Both the position numbers and the translations under genes were made by a program. The notes under the pieces are model-generated. The model ran no database searches. It was not told the DNA's origin and saw only the letters and a program-made list of their open reading frames with translations. Shown piece after piece: positions 54,420 through 63,257 of a stretch of DNA of 64,000 nt (positions within the stretch are counted from its first letter, which is position 1; every line of letters starts with the position of its first letter). This DNA comes from Bifidobacterium lemurum (GTDB taxonomy: Bacteria > Actinomycetota > Actinomycetes > Actinomycetales > Bifidobacteriaceae), in assembly GCF_014898175.1 (NCBI RefSeq), contig NZ_CP062948.1, forward strand, positions 1,922,001-1,986,000, read 5' to 3'.

Positions 54420-56918
54420 TCAGACGAGATTGTGCCTCGCCAGCCACCGCATCGCCAACGCTCCCAACGGAATACGCAGCCAGTAGAACACGACGCGGTA
54501 CAGCAGCGTGGCCGACAATGCCACGCCTTGGGGAACGCCCACGGCCACGAACGCGAAGGTCAACGCCGCCTCAACGCCGCCCAGGCCACCCGGCGTGGGC
54601 ACGGCCGAACCGAGCGCGTTGGCGAGCATGAACACGAACATCGTCTCGATGGGATTCGTCGTGGTGCCGAATGCCAGCAACGCCGCCCAAAACGCCAGTC
54701 CCAGCGCCACATTCTGTATCAGCACGCCCAGAGCGCTGCACGCCAGCGCGCGGGGTTGGGAAAGCACATCCCACAACTGGCTGGTATACGACTTGACGAT
54801 GGGCACCAGTCTGCGCGCGACCAACCTGCGGACCGGGGGGATCATCATCGCCACCGAGCAGACGATCACCACCACGCCCAGCACGATGATCAGCGTGTTG
54901 GTGGGGATCATGCCGGAAAGCATGTCGCGGCCGGTGAACAGGCCGATGATCACCAGCATCATCACATACACCACGTAATACACCACCAGCACCGCGCTGA
55001 TGATGGCGGTGGCCGGCGTGTTGCGGTAGCCGCTGCGGCGCAGGAACTGCAGGTTCACGAACGAGGGGCCCACGCCGGCCGGCATGGACACGGTGGCGAA
55101 TCCGGCCGCCACCTGCGACATGAACACGCCCACGACGTTGCGTCGGTCGCGGTCGATGAACGCGCCCAACGACAGGGACGAACCCAGCCAGGCGATGATA
55201 CTGAGCAGCAGACAGAAGGCGGCCATGGACGGGCGCGCGTTGGTGACGGCGGCGATCACCTCGTCGGGCTTGAGCTGGGTGAACACCACGGCCACGGCCA
55301 CGATCAGCAGCGCCATCGCGATGAACGAGCGCGGCGAGAAACGGGCCAGCGCCACGGGTTCCATCGATTCGGCGACCTCCTGCGGGCCCAAGGCGAGCAG
55401 CCGCTTGCGCAGACGGTCGACCAATTGGCGGTCCCACGCGGGCAGCGCGCGGATGTCGGAGGGGACGGCGACCTTCTGGACGAACGGCGCGAGCTCGACC
55501 AACGCGTCGGTGCCCCACGCGACCTGCGCTGCCTCGATGGTGCGGTCGATGCCGATCAGCGCGCTCATCAGCGCGAGCATCTGCACCTTGTCCAACGCGA
55601 CGTTGGCGGGCATCGAGGCGTTGTCGCCGTTATGCCATCCGGCGATGATCGGCGTGCCGTCGTCCAGACGGGCGAGCGTGTCCGGAGTGATTCGGCGATG
55701 CGTGTATCCGCGGCGGTTGGCGACGTCGAGATAACGCATGTAGGCGGTGGCGTCGTCGTTGGTGAGCGTGTTGAGATTGCACGGCAGCGCCTGCGTGTTG
55801 GCGTCGAGCACCAGCACCGAGGAATCCTCGGTGTCGGCGACGCCGTAGGGACGCGAGACCGGCAGCCCCGCGTGCTCCAGACCCATCAGCATGGCCTGAT
55901 GATGCTGGGTGGCGTCGCGTGTGGAACGGTCGCGGCGCATGGAGACGTCGGTGAACCGCATCCACTGCCAAAGCTGCTTGAGATAGCCGGCGGTGTGGCG
56001 CTGGCCGTCGAGCACGGAAACGAGATAATGCCTGCCGTTGCGGGTTTCCAAATCGTAGATGCGCGAGCCTTCGACCAGATCGTCATCCAACACGGCGGTC
56101 AGGGCGTTGCCGGAGACGACGGGATCATGGCGGCGCGTCAGCGAGACGGGGTTGAGTCCGATGCCTTTGAGCGCGACCACCAGCTGTTCGCCCCACACGC
56201 CGGTGTTGCGCGTGCCGACGATGAAACGGATCAGCATGCCGATCACACGGCCGGTGGCCAACGCCACCACCATGCCCGCCACCGAATGCCATGACAGCAC
56301 CACCATGATCGCGGCCAACGCGTAGAGCATATTCCACGCCCACTTGACGGTGGAACGGATGCGGCGCGGACCCGCGACGGTGAGGAACGCGCCGATGCCG
56401 GCGTAGACGTCCGGCAGCAGGCCGATGCCGTATGCGGTCGCCGCGGACGACATCGCGGCGATCAGGGCGGGGCTGCCGCTGCCGCTGATCAGCGCGGAGA
56501 TACCCCAAATCGCGCCATATCCGACAAACATGCCGATGACCGAAACGGCGGCCTGAAACCATTCGCGCGAGAGCAGCAGCTGCGCGAGCACCATCACCAC
56601 GATCACGATGGTGGCCAGCTGCTGCAGCACGGACGACGGCACGTCGGCCAACCATTCGATGGCCTGCGCCGCGGTATGCGCGTCGGACTCCACTCCCGAG
56701 GTGAGGCCGCGCATCGTGGCCGCGCACACCACCGCGACGATCGCGACGACCACCGACAACGCCGCGCGCGTCAGATCGCCGAAGTCGCGGGTGCGGCGCG
56801 GCGCGATGTCATCGATATGCACACCGCCCGCGGAACGCGTGGAATACGAGTTCAAGCCCGCCTCGAGGGATTCGGTCGTCGTCGAAGCGTGCCGATTGCT
56901 TTCGATGCCGTTCGTCAT
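54420..56918 (-). CDS. Large membrane protein: lysylphosphatidylglycerol-synthase-like TM region with a kinase-like middle domain
   Basis: An 832-residue protein in three parts. Residues about 50-270 have six or more helices. Residues about 290-490 are cytoplasmic and resemble a Ser/Thr or ABC1-type kinase: an RLNGRHYLVSVLD-like N-lobe and a loop YTHRRITPDTLARLDDGTPI then IAGWHNGDN, in place of HxDxxxxN and DFG. The Lys/Asp residues needed for phosphotransfer look lost. Residues about 535-832 are the LPG_synthase_TM/UPF0104 fold with GVGPSFVNLQFLRRSGY and GSAVPTPGGLGGVEAALTFA. There is no C-terminal aminoacyl transferase domain, so flipping of lipids is more likely than synthesis. Confidence 0.82.
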   Translation of the reverse strand: MTNGIESNRHASTTTESLEAGLNSYSTRSAGGVHIDDIAPRRTRDFGDLTRAALSVVVAIVAVVCAATMRGLTSGVESDAHTAAQAIEWLADVPSSVLQQLATIVIVVMVLAQLLLSREWFQAAVSVIGMFVGYGAIWGISALISGSGSPALIAAMSSAATAYGIGLLPDVYAGIGAFLTVAGPRRIRSTVKWAWNMLYALAAIMVVLSWHSVAGMVVALATGRVIGMLIRFIVGTRNTGVWGEQLVVALKGIGLNPVSLTRRHDPVVSGNALTAVLDDDLVEGSRIYDLETRNGRHYLVSVLDGQRHTAGYLKQLWQWMRFTDVSMRRDRSTRDATQHHQAMLMGLEHAGLPVSRPYGVADTEDSSVLVLDANTQALPCNLNTLTNDDATAYMRYLDVANRRGYTHRRITPDTLARLDDGTPIIAGWHNGDNASMPANVALDKVQMLALMSALIGIDRTIEAAQVAWGTDALVELAPFVQKVAVPSDIRALPAWDRQLVDRLRKRLLALGPQEVAESMEPVALARFSPRSFIAMALLIVAVAVVFTQLKPDEVIAAVTNARPSMAAFCLLLSIIAWLGSSLSLGAFIDRDRRNVVGVFMSQVAAGFATVSMPAGVGPSFVNLQFLRRSGYRNTPATAIISAVLVVYYVVYVMMLVIIGLFTGRDMLSGMIPTNTLIIVLGVVVIVCSVAMMIPPVRRLVARRLVPIVKSYTSQLWDVLSQPRALACSALGVLIQNVALGLAFWAALLAFGTTTNPIETMFVFMLANALGSAVPTPGGLGGVEAALTFAFVAVGVPQGVALSATLLYRVVFYWLRIPLGALAMRWLARHNLV

Positions 56919-57044
56919 GCTGTGAACAGATTGCTCCTTATGCGGGGATTCGAGGAAGGTGCGGCGGAGTGGACCATAACGCCGTTGAGATGAGTGGGCT
57001 CGATCTCAACGACGTCGGTCGTGCGTGCGGTCGGTCGGCGGATG

Positions 57045-58487
57045 TCAGCGGTCGAAGGCGACCAGCTGGCCGGCGACGCCGGTGTATGTGGCGGGGGTGA
57101 GGGCCTTGAGATAGGCGGCGGTCTCCTCGTCGAAGGCGAGGGAGTCGATGAAGGACTCCACATCCTTCTGGCTGATTTCGTGGCCGCGCATCAGCTCCTT
57201 GACCTTCTCGTAGGGCTTCTCCATGCCGGGCAGACCCTTGAGCTCGCAGGCGCGCATCGCGGTCTGGATCGGCTCGCCGAGCACCTCCCAATTCTCGTCG
57301 AGCTCGCGCGCGATGACGATGTCGTTCGGGTGGATGGACTTGAGGCCGCCCATGAGATTGTTCAGAGCGAGCAGGCTGTAGCCCAGCGCGGAGCCGATGT
57401 TGCGCTGCGTGGTGGAGTCGGTCAGGTCGCGCTGCCAGCGGGATTCGACCAGCGTGGCGGCGAGCGTGTCGAGCAGCGAGCAGGAGAACTCGAAATTCGC
57501 CTCGGCGTTCTCGAAGCGGATCGGATTCACCTTGTGCGGCATGGTGGACGATCCGGTCGCGCCCTTGACGGGCACCTGCGCGAACACGCCGCGCGAGATG
57601 TACATCCACACGTCCACGCACAGGTTGTGCATGATGCGGTTGGCATGCGCCACCGTGGAATACAGTTCGGCCTGCCAGTCATGGCTTTCGATCTGCGTGG
57701 TCAGCGGGTTCCAGGTCAGACCCATGCGGTTGGTGACGAACTCGCGGGAGACGGCCACCCAGTCGACGTTCGGCAGCGCGGCCAGATGCGCGCCGAAGGT
57801 GCCGGTCGCGCCGTTGATCTTGCCGAGATACTCCTGAGCCTTGAGATGCTTGAGCTGGCGGTTCAGACGGTACACGTAGACGGCGAGCTCCTTGCCCAGC
57901 GTCGTCGGCGTGGCCGGCTGGCCGTGGGTGAGCGAAAGCATGGCCTTGTCCTGGTATTCCTCGGCCTTGGCGGCGAGATGGTCGATGATTGCCTCGAAAT
58001 TCGGCAGCCACACCCGCTCCATCGCGTCCTTGACGCAACGGGCGGTGGAGAGGTTGTTGATGTCTTCGGAGGTGCAGGCGAAATGCACGAGCGTCTTGAT
58101 GTTCGGCAGCTGCGTGTCCGCGCCGAGGGTTTCGGGCGCTTTGTCGAGCTGGTCGTCGATGTAGTATTCCACGGCCTTGACGTCATGGTGGGTCACGGCC
58201 TCGTGCGCGGCGTGGGCCGCGATGCCCTCGGCGCCGAAATCCTCGGGGATGGCGCGCAGGAACGCGATCTCGGCTTCGGTGAAGGGCTTGACGCCCTCGA
58301 CGATGGGCTGGTTGCCGTTGGCCTCGAAGCCGTTGGCGAGCAGGATCATCCACTCGACCTCGACGCGCATGCGCTCGCGGTTCAGGGCGGGTTCGCTCAG
58401 GTATTCGACGAGGTCGGCGGTCTGCGCGTGGTAGCGGCCGTCAAGCGGGGTCAATGCGATTGCGGGGGAGATGTCAGTAAGCTTCAT
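57045..58487 (-). CDS. purB: Adenylosuccinate lyase
   Basis: Acts twice in purine synthesis (SAICAR to AICAR, adenylosuccinate to AMP). The 480-residue protein has ALTPLDGRYHAQTADLVEYL at the start, CTSEDINNLS, the His-containing LSLTHGQPATPTTLGKE, and the signature GSSTMPHKVNPIRFENAE with the catalytic Ser loop. It follows the B/E. coli type in length. It is monocistronic and lies 126 bases before the flippase-like gene on the same strand. Confidence 0.97.
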   Translation of the reverse strand: MKLTDISPAIALTPLDGRYHAQTADLVEYLSEPALNRERMRVEVEWMILLANGFEANGNQPIVEGVKPFTEAEIAFLRAIPEDFGAEGIAAHAAHEAVTHHDVKAVEYYIDDQLDKAPETLGADTQLPNIKTLVHFACTSEDINNLSTARCVKDAMERVWLPNFEAIIDHLAAKAEEYQDKAMLSLTHGQPATPTTLGKELAVYVYRLNRQLKHLKAQEYLGKINGATGTFGAHLAALPNVDWVAVSREFVTNRMGLTWNPLTTQIESHDWQAELYSTVAHANRIMHNLCVDVWMYISRGVFAQVPVKGATGSSTMPHKVNPIRFENAEANFEFSCSLLDTLAATLVESRWQRDLTDSTTQRNIGSALGYSLLALNNLMGGLKSIHPNDIVIARELDENWEVLGEPIQTAMRACELKGLPGMEKPYEKVKELMRGHEISQKDVESFIDSLAFDEETAAYLKALTPATYTGVAGQLVAFDR

Positions 58488-58606
58488 AACTCCCTAGGGT
58501 ACTTCCAGCCCACGAATTGGAAAAGCGTGCCGTTGTCATTCCTGATGGGCTATTCGTCGTCCTCCTCAGTGGACTCCCTGCTGCCCCGACCTCGTTTCCG
58601 GCGATT

Positions 58607-58709
58607 GAGATGCCTCGACTCCGCTTCGCTTCGCTCGGCATGACGGGAAGAGCGCTTCGCTCGGCATGGCGGTCCTCTCGTCATCCCGAGCGAAGTCGAG
58701 GGATCTCAT
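58607..58709. repeat. GAGCGAAGCGAAGTCGAG palindromic repeat, copy 3
   Basis: Several inverted and partial units (CTCGACTCCGCTTCGCTTCG, GCTTCGCTCGGCATG twice, TCATCCCGAGCGAAGTCGAG) lie between the divergent purB and response regulator starts. One unit looks duplicated. Confidence 0.75.
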
Positions 58710-58754
58710 AATCCTGTGGAGGAGACGTCCTTGAGAGGGTCGGAGGTGACGGCG

Positions 58755-59483
58755 ATGACGGACACGCGAATTCTGGTGGTGGAGGACGACGCGGACATCA
58801 ATGAGGTGGTATGCGCTCGGCTCGCCCGCGCCGGATACGGCATGACGGCCGCATACTCGGGCTCCGAGGCGCGCATGGTGCTGGAGCGCGAATCCTTCGA
58901 CCTGATCGTCACCGATTTGATGCTCCCTGGCGTTCCAGGTGAACGACTGATCGCCGACCTGCGGGAGCATGGCTCCGGCGCGCCGATTATCGTGATCTCC
59001 GCGCGCGGCGCGGTGGACGACCGCGTAGCCGTGCTGGCGATGGGCGCGGACGATTATCTGGTCAAACCCTTCGATCTCGACGAACTCGCCGCCCGCGTCG
59101 AATCCCAGCTGCGCGGCCGGTCCTATGCCACGAGAGGCTTGGGAGAAGATGCGGCGGCCGTGCGAGACGGCGGCGACGGCCGCATGGTCCGCGGACGTTG
59201 GACGCTCGACTCCGCCGCCAGAGTGTTCGCCGTCGACGGCGAACCGGTGCCTCTGACCAACATCGAATTCAACATCGTCGAACTGCTGGCGGCGCACCCC
59301 AACCAGGTGTTCACCAAACAGCAGGTGTACGAGCTGTGCTGGGGTGAATCATACTTGGTCGACGACAACACCGTCACCGCGCATATCTCGAAGATCCGCG
59401 CCAAGCTCAAAGCCTCCGGCACGGACTCGTATATCCGCACCGTCTGGGGTCTGGGCGTCAAACTGGACGTCGAACAGCCTTGA
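58755..59483 (+). CDS. OmpR/PhoB-type response regulator
   Basis: A 242-residue two-domain regulator. The receiver has RILVVEDDADINEV, the phospho-acceptor Asp in DLIVTDLMLPG (about residue 52) and the switch Lys in DDYLVKPFDLDEL. The winged-helix output domain has TNIEFNIVELLAAHPNQVFT and DDNTVTAHISKIRAKLKASG. The ATG at 58755 has GGAGG at 58742-58746; the GTG upstream is unlikely. The partner kinase gene is 2.2 kb downstream (61643), beyond the exporter genes. Confidence 0.93.
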   Translation: MTDTRILVVEDDADINEVVCARLARAGYGMTAAYSGSEARMVLERESFDLIVTDLMLPGVPGERLIADLREHGSGAPIIVISARGAVDDRVAVLAMGADDYLVKPFDLDELAARVESQLRGRSYATRGLGEDAAAVRDGGDGRMVRGRWTLDSAARVFAVDGEPVPLTNIEFNIVELLAAHPNQVFTKQQVYELCWGESYLVDDNTVTAHISKIRAKLKASGTDSYIRTVWGLGVKLDVEQP

Positions 59484-59488
59484 TGTGG

Positions 59489-59591
59489 AGTTTGGTGTGA
59501 CCCAGTGAGAAGACGATGGTGATGGTAACGATGCCATCACAACATCAATCGTTTGACGTACGCTTGTCGTGCAAGCCGGTCACACCAAACT
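59489..59591. repeat. AGTTTGGTGTG-bounded repeat, copy C
   Basis: Inverted ends AGTTTGGTGTGACC (from 59489) and GGTCACACCAAACT (to 59591) enclose a core CATCAATCGTTTGAC and a GATGGTGATGG..CCATCAC inner palindrome. It lies five bases after the response regulator stop. Confidence 0.8.
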
Positions 59592-59647
59592 TAAAATCGA
59601 CCTGTGTTGACGCCGTCGCACGGTCGGATCGCCGGTCCGAAACGGAT

Positions 59648-59694
59648 GAAACGTCACACTTTGGTAAGAAACAGGCGAAGATTGCGCAAGAAAC
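59648..59694 (+). promoter_or_regulatory. Three GAAAC direct repeats upstream of the exporter genes
   Basis: GAAAC occurs with ends at 59652, 59672 and 59694, 20 and 22 bases apart (two helical turns); the last two are AAGAAAC. Such phased direct repeats are typical binding sites of OmpR-type regulators, and the exporter start is 54 bases downstream. Confidence 0.45.
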
Positions 59695-59747
59695 GCACCG
59701 TAGCGTGAAGACATCGGCAATAACGCAACGTGAATGGAGCAACGACT

Positions 59748-60653
59748 ATGGATGTGGTGACGGTCCGCGCGCTCGTCAAACGATACGCGGGCAGGCGGGT
59801 GATCGACGATTTCGAGATGCATGTGCCGCAAGGCGCGATCTACGGATTCGTCGGCAAGAACGGCGCGGGTAAATCCACGGTGATGAAGATGATCGCCGGA
59901 TTGGTGGCCCCGACCAGTGGGGAGATCACGCTGTTCGGTGGACAGACGTCCGACGTGCGGCGCATCGGCGTGCTGCTCGAACATCCGGGCCTGCTGCCGA
60001 ATCTGAACGCCTACGACATGATGATGACGCAGGCGATCGCGTTCGGCGTGACCAACCCCAAAACCGCCTGCCGTGATCTGTTGGCGCAGGTGGGGCTCGG
60101 CGAGACAGGTCGCAAACCGATCAAAGGCTTCTCCCTGGGCATGAAGCAACGCCTCGGCATAGCCTTGGCGTTGCTGGGAGGCCCGGATCTGCTGCTGCTC
60201 GACGAACCGTTGAACGGACTCGACCCCGAAGCGGCCCGGGCCATGCGCAACTCTTTGGTGGAACTCAACCAGACCCGCGGCATCACCATCGTGATCAGCT
60301 CGCATGTGCTTGACCAGCTGGAACGCATGTGCACGCATTACGGCGTGATCGCAAGCGGCCGTATGACGTGCGAGATGACCGCCGGCGACGTGGAGCGAGA
60401 ATGCGGCCAAAGCCTTCGCGTGCGCACCGCCGAACCCGCGAAAAGCCTGGTGTTGCTCGAGGACGCGATCGGCGCGGACGGCGTTCGCTTCGCCGCCGAG
60501 CCGGACGGCTCCATCATCGTCTCCGGCGCGTTCAGCGCCGATCGAATAGCCGCGATTCTGCACGAACACGGTCAGGAGGTTCGGGAGATGTCGAGGCAGG
60601 CCAAAGACATGGAGGACTATTTCGTGTCGCTGATGGAACCGTCGGCGCGGTGA
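59748..60653 (+). CDS. ABC transporter ATPase, antimicrobial-peptide exporter type
   Basis: A 301-residue ATPase. Walker A VGKNGAGKST (about 36-45), signature FSLGMKQRLGIALALLG (the SGG is changed to SLG, as common in lantibiotic-immunity ATPases), Walker B LLLLDEPLNGLD, and switch His in VISSHVLDQL. The ATG at 59748 has GGAG eight bases upstream; a GTG at 59730 is less likely. Together with the permease gene 38 bases downstream it forms an exporter flanked by a response regulator and kinase, the pattern of peptide-antibiotic resistance modules. Confidence 0.93.
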   Translation: MDVVTVRALVKRYAGRRVIDDFEMHVPQGAIYGFVGKNGAGKSTVMKMIAGLVAPTSGEITLFGGQTSDVRRIGVLLEHPGLLPNLNAYDMMMTQAIAFGVTNPKTACRDLLAQVGLGETGRKPIKGFSLGMKQRLGIALALLGGPDLLLLDEPLNGLDPEAARAMRNSLVELNQTRGITIVISSHVLDQLERMCTHYGVIASGRMTCEMTAGDVERECGQSLRVRTAEPAKSLVLLEDAIGADGVRFAAEPDGSIIVSGAFSADRIAAILHEHGQEVREMSRQAKDMEDYFVSLMEPSAR

Positions 60654-60691
60654 GCGGCTGCGAGAGAGCACGAAAGGAAAGTGGGCAGAGG

Positions 60692-61504
60692 ATGATCAAC
60701 TTATTCAAATCCGATATGTACCGCCTGATCCACGGACGCAAACTGTGGATGATGACCGCGCTGATCGCCGCGATGAACATCGGACTGACCGCCTTGAGCT
60801 TCTATATGGTCCGCCATGTGGAAGGCGAATTCGATGCTGATACCGCGATGTTCGCCACCATGCGTTTCGACAGCCATGTCATGATGCTCAGCGAACTGGG
60901 CATCACCACGACCACGCTGAGCTTCCTGACGCTGGTGTTCGCGGTGCTGGTCGTCAACGAGGACTTCGAGACCGGCTTCGTCAACAACCTCGCCGCAGGA
61001 CGGCATATGGGAGGCTACTACGTCGGCAAACTGTTGACGCTGGCGGCGCTGACGGTGTGGCACACGATGGTGTACATCGTATCCGCGGAGATCGGATTCG
61101 CCATCTTGGGATTCCGCTATGACCAGCGGGAGGATTGGGGTGTCTACTTCGCTTTTGTGGGACTGGTGATGCTGGGCGTGTTCGCGATGGCGACCGTCGT
61201 CGCCTTCGTCACCTGGCTGAGCCGCAACAGAGTCGTGGGCGTCTTCGCGGCGATCGCGGTGCAGCCTATGGGGCCTGTGGACATGGTGATGACCACGGCG
61301 GCGCAAATGCTCGACAAGCCGGACTCGCCATGGTTTCAGACCGTGCTGGAATGGATGCCTTCGTATAATTTCTCACAGCTCGCCGCCACCGCCACGATCG
61401 GCGGCATGCCGGTGTGGTTGCATGCGCTGATCGCCTTCGCCGGATGGGTCGCGCTCGCCGGCGGTGCCGCGGTGCTGGTCAACCGTCGCCGCGACGTGTG
61501 CTGA
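60692..61504 (+). CDS. ABC-2-type permease of peptide-resistance type
   Basis: A 270-residue membrane protein with about six helices: LWMMTALIAAMNIGLTALSF (about 18-37), TLSFLTLVFAVLVVNEDFE, LLTLAALTVWHTMVYIVSAE, VYFAFVGLVMLGVFAMATVV, and two near the C-terminus. No large outer domain is present, unlike BceB. It partners the ATPase upstream. AAGGAAAG precedes the ATG by about 11 bases. A repeat lies just downstream. Confidence 0.85.
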   Translation: MINLFKSDMYRLIHGRKLWMMTALIAAMNIGLTALSFYMVRHVEGEFDADTAMFATMRFDSHVMMLSELGITTTTLSFLTLVFAVLVVNEDFETGFVNNLAAGRHMGGYYVGKLLTLAALTVWHTMVYIVSAEIGFAILGFRYDQREDWGVYFAFVGLVMLGVFAMATVVAFVTWLSRNRVVGVFAAIAVQPMGPVDMVMTTAAQMLDKPDSPWFQTVLEWMPSYNFSQLAATATIGGMPVWLHALIAFAGWVALAGGAAVLVNRRRDVC

Positions 61505-61600
61505 GATCTCTCGACTCCGCTACGCTCCGCTCGAGATGACGGACTTAGTCTGTTTTCTTCGTCATTCCGAGCGGAGCGTAGCGGAGTCGAGGAATCTCGT
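61504..61600. repeat. GAGCGGAGCGTAGCGGAGTC palindromic repeat, copy 4
   Basis: Two inverted units with perfect 21-base arms (61513-61533 and 61568-61588) form a long hairpin between the permease and kinase genes, starting at the permease stop. They may limit read-through to the kinase gene. Confidence 0.82.
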
Positions 61601-61642
61601 GATGGAGCGGGCGGAATGTCTTGCGGTGGCTAGGATGGGCGT

Positions 61643-62677
61643 ATGGGATATGTGCTGGCACTGATTGCGGGAATCGCGTGCGGCGCGCTTGGTGTGGCGG
61701 TGATGGTCGCCCATGAGCATCGGCGTGCGGCGCGGTTCCTCGCGCATCGCCCGTCCGACGGCAACGCCCGCCTGGATGTGCGTATGCCGGGAAAATCATG
61801 GAGCGAACTGGCCGCTTCGATCAACGCCGCACTCGATAAGATCCAAGCGGAACGCATCCAATCGATCGGCGAACGGCAGGAGTTCCAGCGGGGCTTGTCG
61901 GCCCTCGCCCACGATGTGCGCACGCCGCTGATGGGCGCGCAGGGCCATATCCAACTCGCGCTGGATGATCTTGCCAGCAAGCATTATGCCGTTTCGTCCC
62001 ATGGAGACGCAATCAAACCCGATTCCGTCGAACGAAGCGAAGATGCGACGGTGACGCTCCGTAATGATGACGATGGTCCTGCCGGGTTCGCGAATATGTC
62101 GCAGACCGGTCGTCATCTGACGGCGGCGCTCAACCGTCTGGGTGATATGCGCGAGCTACTCGACCAGCTGTTCTCCTATGCGCGCGCCAACGACCCCGAT
62201 CGGGCGCTCGACATCGAATCCGTGGCCGTGCATTCACTGGTCGCTGACGTTCTGGTGGGGCATTACCCCGAATTCGAGGAGCGCGGCTGGGAGCCGGTCG
62301 TGGACTTCAGGGACGAGGCGTTCGCGGTCGAGGCGGACAGGGCCGCGCTGGTGCGTGTCGTCGATAATCTGGTCGTCAACATGTTGCGTCATGGCGTGGG
62401 CGCGCCGACGATCGTCCAGCGCGGGGGAGTCGTCTCCTTCTCCAACGTCGTGGATGGGCGGGCCGCGGAGAATCTTGCCCCGGACCGGTTATTCGCCCGG
62501 TTCTACCAAGCCGATGACGCCCGTTCGTCCGGCGGGTCCGGACTTGGGCTTTCGGTCGCCCAATCGCTGGCCCAATCCATGGGGATGTCTCTGACGGCGC
62601 GGCTGGACCGCGCGGGTGGCGGCGGCGCTGGTATGGACGCTCCGCCCCGGTTGGTGATCGACCTACGCGTTCACTAG
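61643..62677 (+). CDS. Sensor histidine kinase (HisKA type)
   Basis: A 344-residue kinase with one N-terminal membrane helix (YVLALIAGIACGALGVAVMV, residues 3-22) and no large outer domain. The H box is LSALAHDVRTPLMGAQ (His about residue 90), the N box NLVVNMLRHG, and the G box GSGLGLSVAQSLAQSMG. It should sense through the membrane or the exporter. TAGGAT six bases before the ATG could be a -10 box of a leaderless transcript. Its 3' end overlaps the hicB gene on the other strand by 15 bases. It is probably the partner of the regulator at 58755. Confidence 0.9.
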   Translation: MGYVLALIAGIACGALGVAVMVAHEHRRAARFLAHRPSDGNARLDVRMPGKSWSELAASINAALDKIQAERIQSIGERQEFQRGLSALAHDVRTPLMGAQGHIQLALDDLASKHYAVSSHGDAIKPDSVERSEDATVTLRNDDDGPAGFANMSQTGRHLTAALNRLGDMRELLDQLFSYARANDPDRALDIESVAVHSLVADVLVGHYPEFEERGWEPVVDFRDEAFAVEADRAALVRVVDNLVVNMLRHGVGAPTIVQRGGVVSFSNVVDGRAAENLAPDRLFARFYQADDARSSGGSGLGLSVAQSLAQSMGMSLTARLDRAGGGGAGMDAPPRLVIDLRVH

Positions 62678-63037
62678 TTGGTGCGCGCGTTGGCGGGATA
62701 CGCCGAGGATGTCGCCGATCTGCTGCAACGCCAGTCCGAGTCCGTGCAGTTCCTTCGCGGCGGCTCGGGTTTCGCGGGCGGCCGCCGCGCGGGCTTCGGC
62801 TTCGCGTTCCCTCAACCGTTGCGCCTCGTCCAGATGATGCTGCACCGACTGCGGCAACCGCATGGTGATTTCCAATTCGGATTCCGCCGCATCCGCCGTA
62901 TCGGTCATCACCGCGATGAGGTCGCGCGCCATCGTCTCGATCTCCTTGCTGGTGCGCGCCTGGGTGACGCCGACGCCGGGAATCTCAAGTATCCAATACT
63001 TCTCACCAGGGCGTACGGTGACCTGATAGCTGCTCAT
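62663..63037 (-). CDS. HicB-like antitoxin with C-terminal helix-turn-helix
   Basis: A 124-residue protein. The N-terminal half (SSYQVTVRPGEKYWILEIPG then VGVTQARTSKEIETMARDLI) matches the HicB partial RNase-H fold. After an Arg/Ala/Glu-rich linker helix the C-terminus IGDILGVSRQRAHQLVNA looks like a DNA-binding helix-turn-helix. The ATG at 63037 overlaps the toxin stop by ATGA; an ATG four codons earlier is also open. It should neutralise HicA and repress the operon. Toxin first, antitoxin second is the common HicAB order. Confidence 0.85.
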   Translation of the reverse strand: MSSYQVTVRPGEKYWILEIPGVGVTQARTSKEIETMARDLIAVMTDTADAAESELEITMRLPQSVQHHLDEAQRLREREAEARAAAARETRAAAKELHGLGLALQQIGDILGVSRQRAHQLVNA

Positions 63038-63252
63038 GGACGTTTCCATCCTTTCCCAAGTTTCGCCTCGGCCTCGTCACAGATGCGGTCGGCCAGTCGG
63101 TCGTCGATTTCCGTATGTCTGGGAATGGGAATCATCAGCCCGCCAAGTTTGTAGACCTCATGGTTCGCGCCTTGACGTGCGAGTATGAATTCCATTCCTC
63201 GGGCACGTGCGGCTCGGCGCAAGGCCCGTATCAACGTTTTTCTTTTCGTCAT
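63034..63252 (-). CDS. HicA-like mRNA interferase toxin
   Basis: A 72-residue basic protein with the double-stranded-RNA-binding-like HicA fold. The catalytic His is His31 in RQGANHEVYKLGG, corresponding to the GSHH motif, and IPIPRHTEIDDRLAD matches the C-terminal part. The RNA-cleaving toxin would act on mRNA in the cytoplasm. It has a distant AAAGGA site within a palindrome 12 bases upstream. HicB follows with four bases overlapped. Confidence 0.83.
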   Translation of the reverse strand: MTKRKTLIRALRRAARARGMEFILARQGANHEVYKLGGLMIPIPRHTEIDDRLADRICDEAEAKLGKGWKRP

Positions 63253-63257
63253 TGTAA

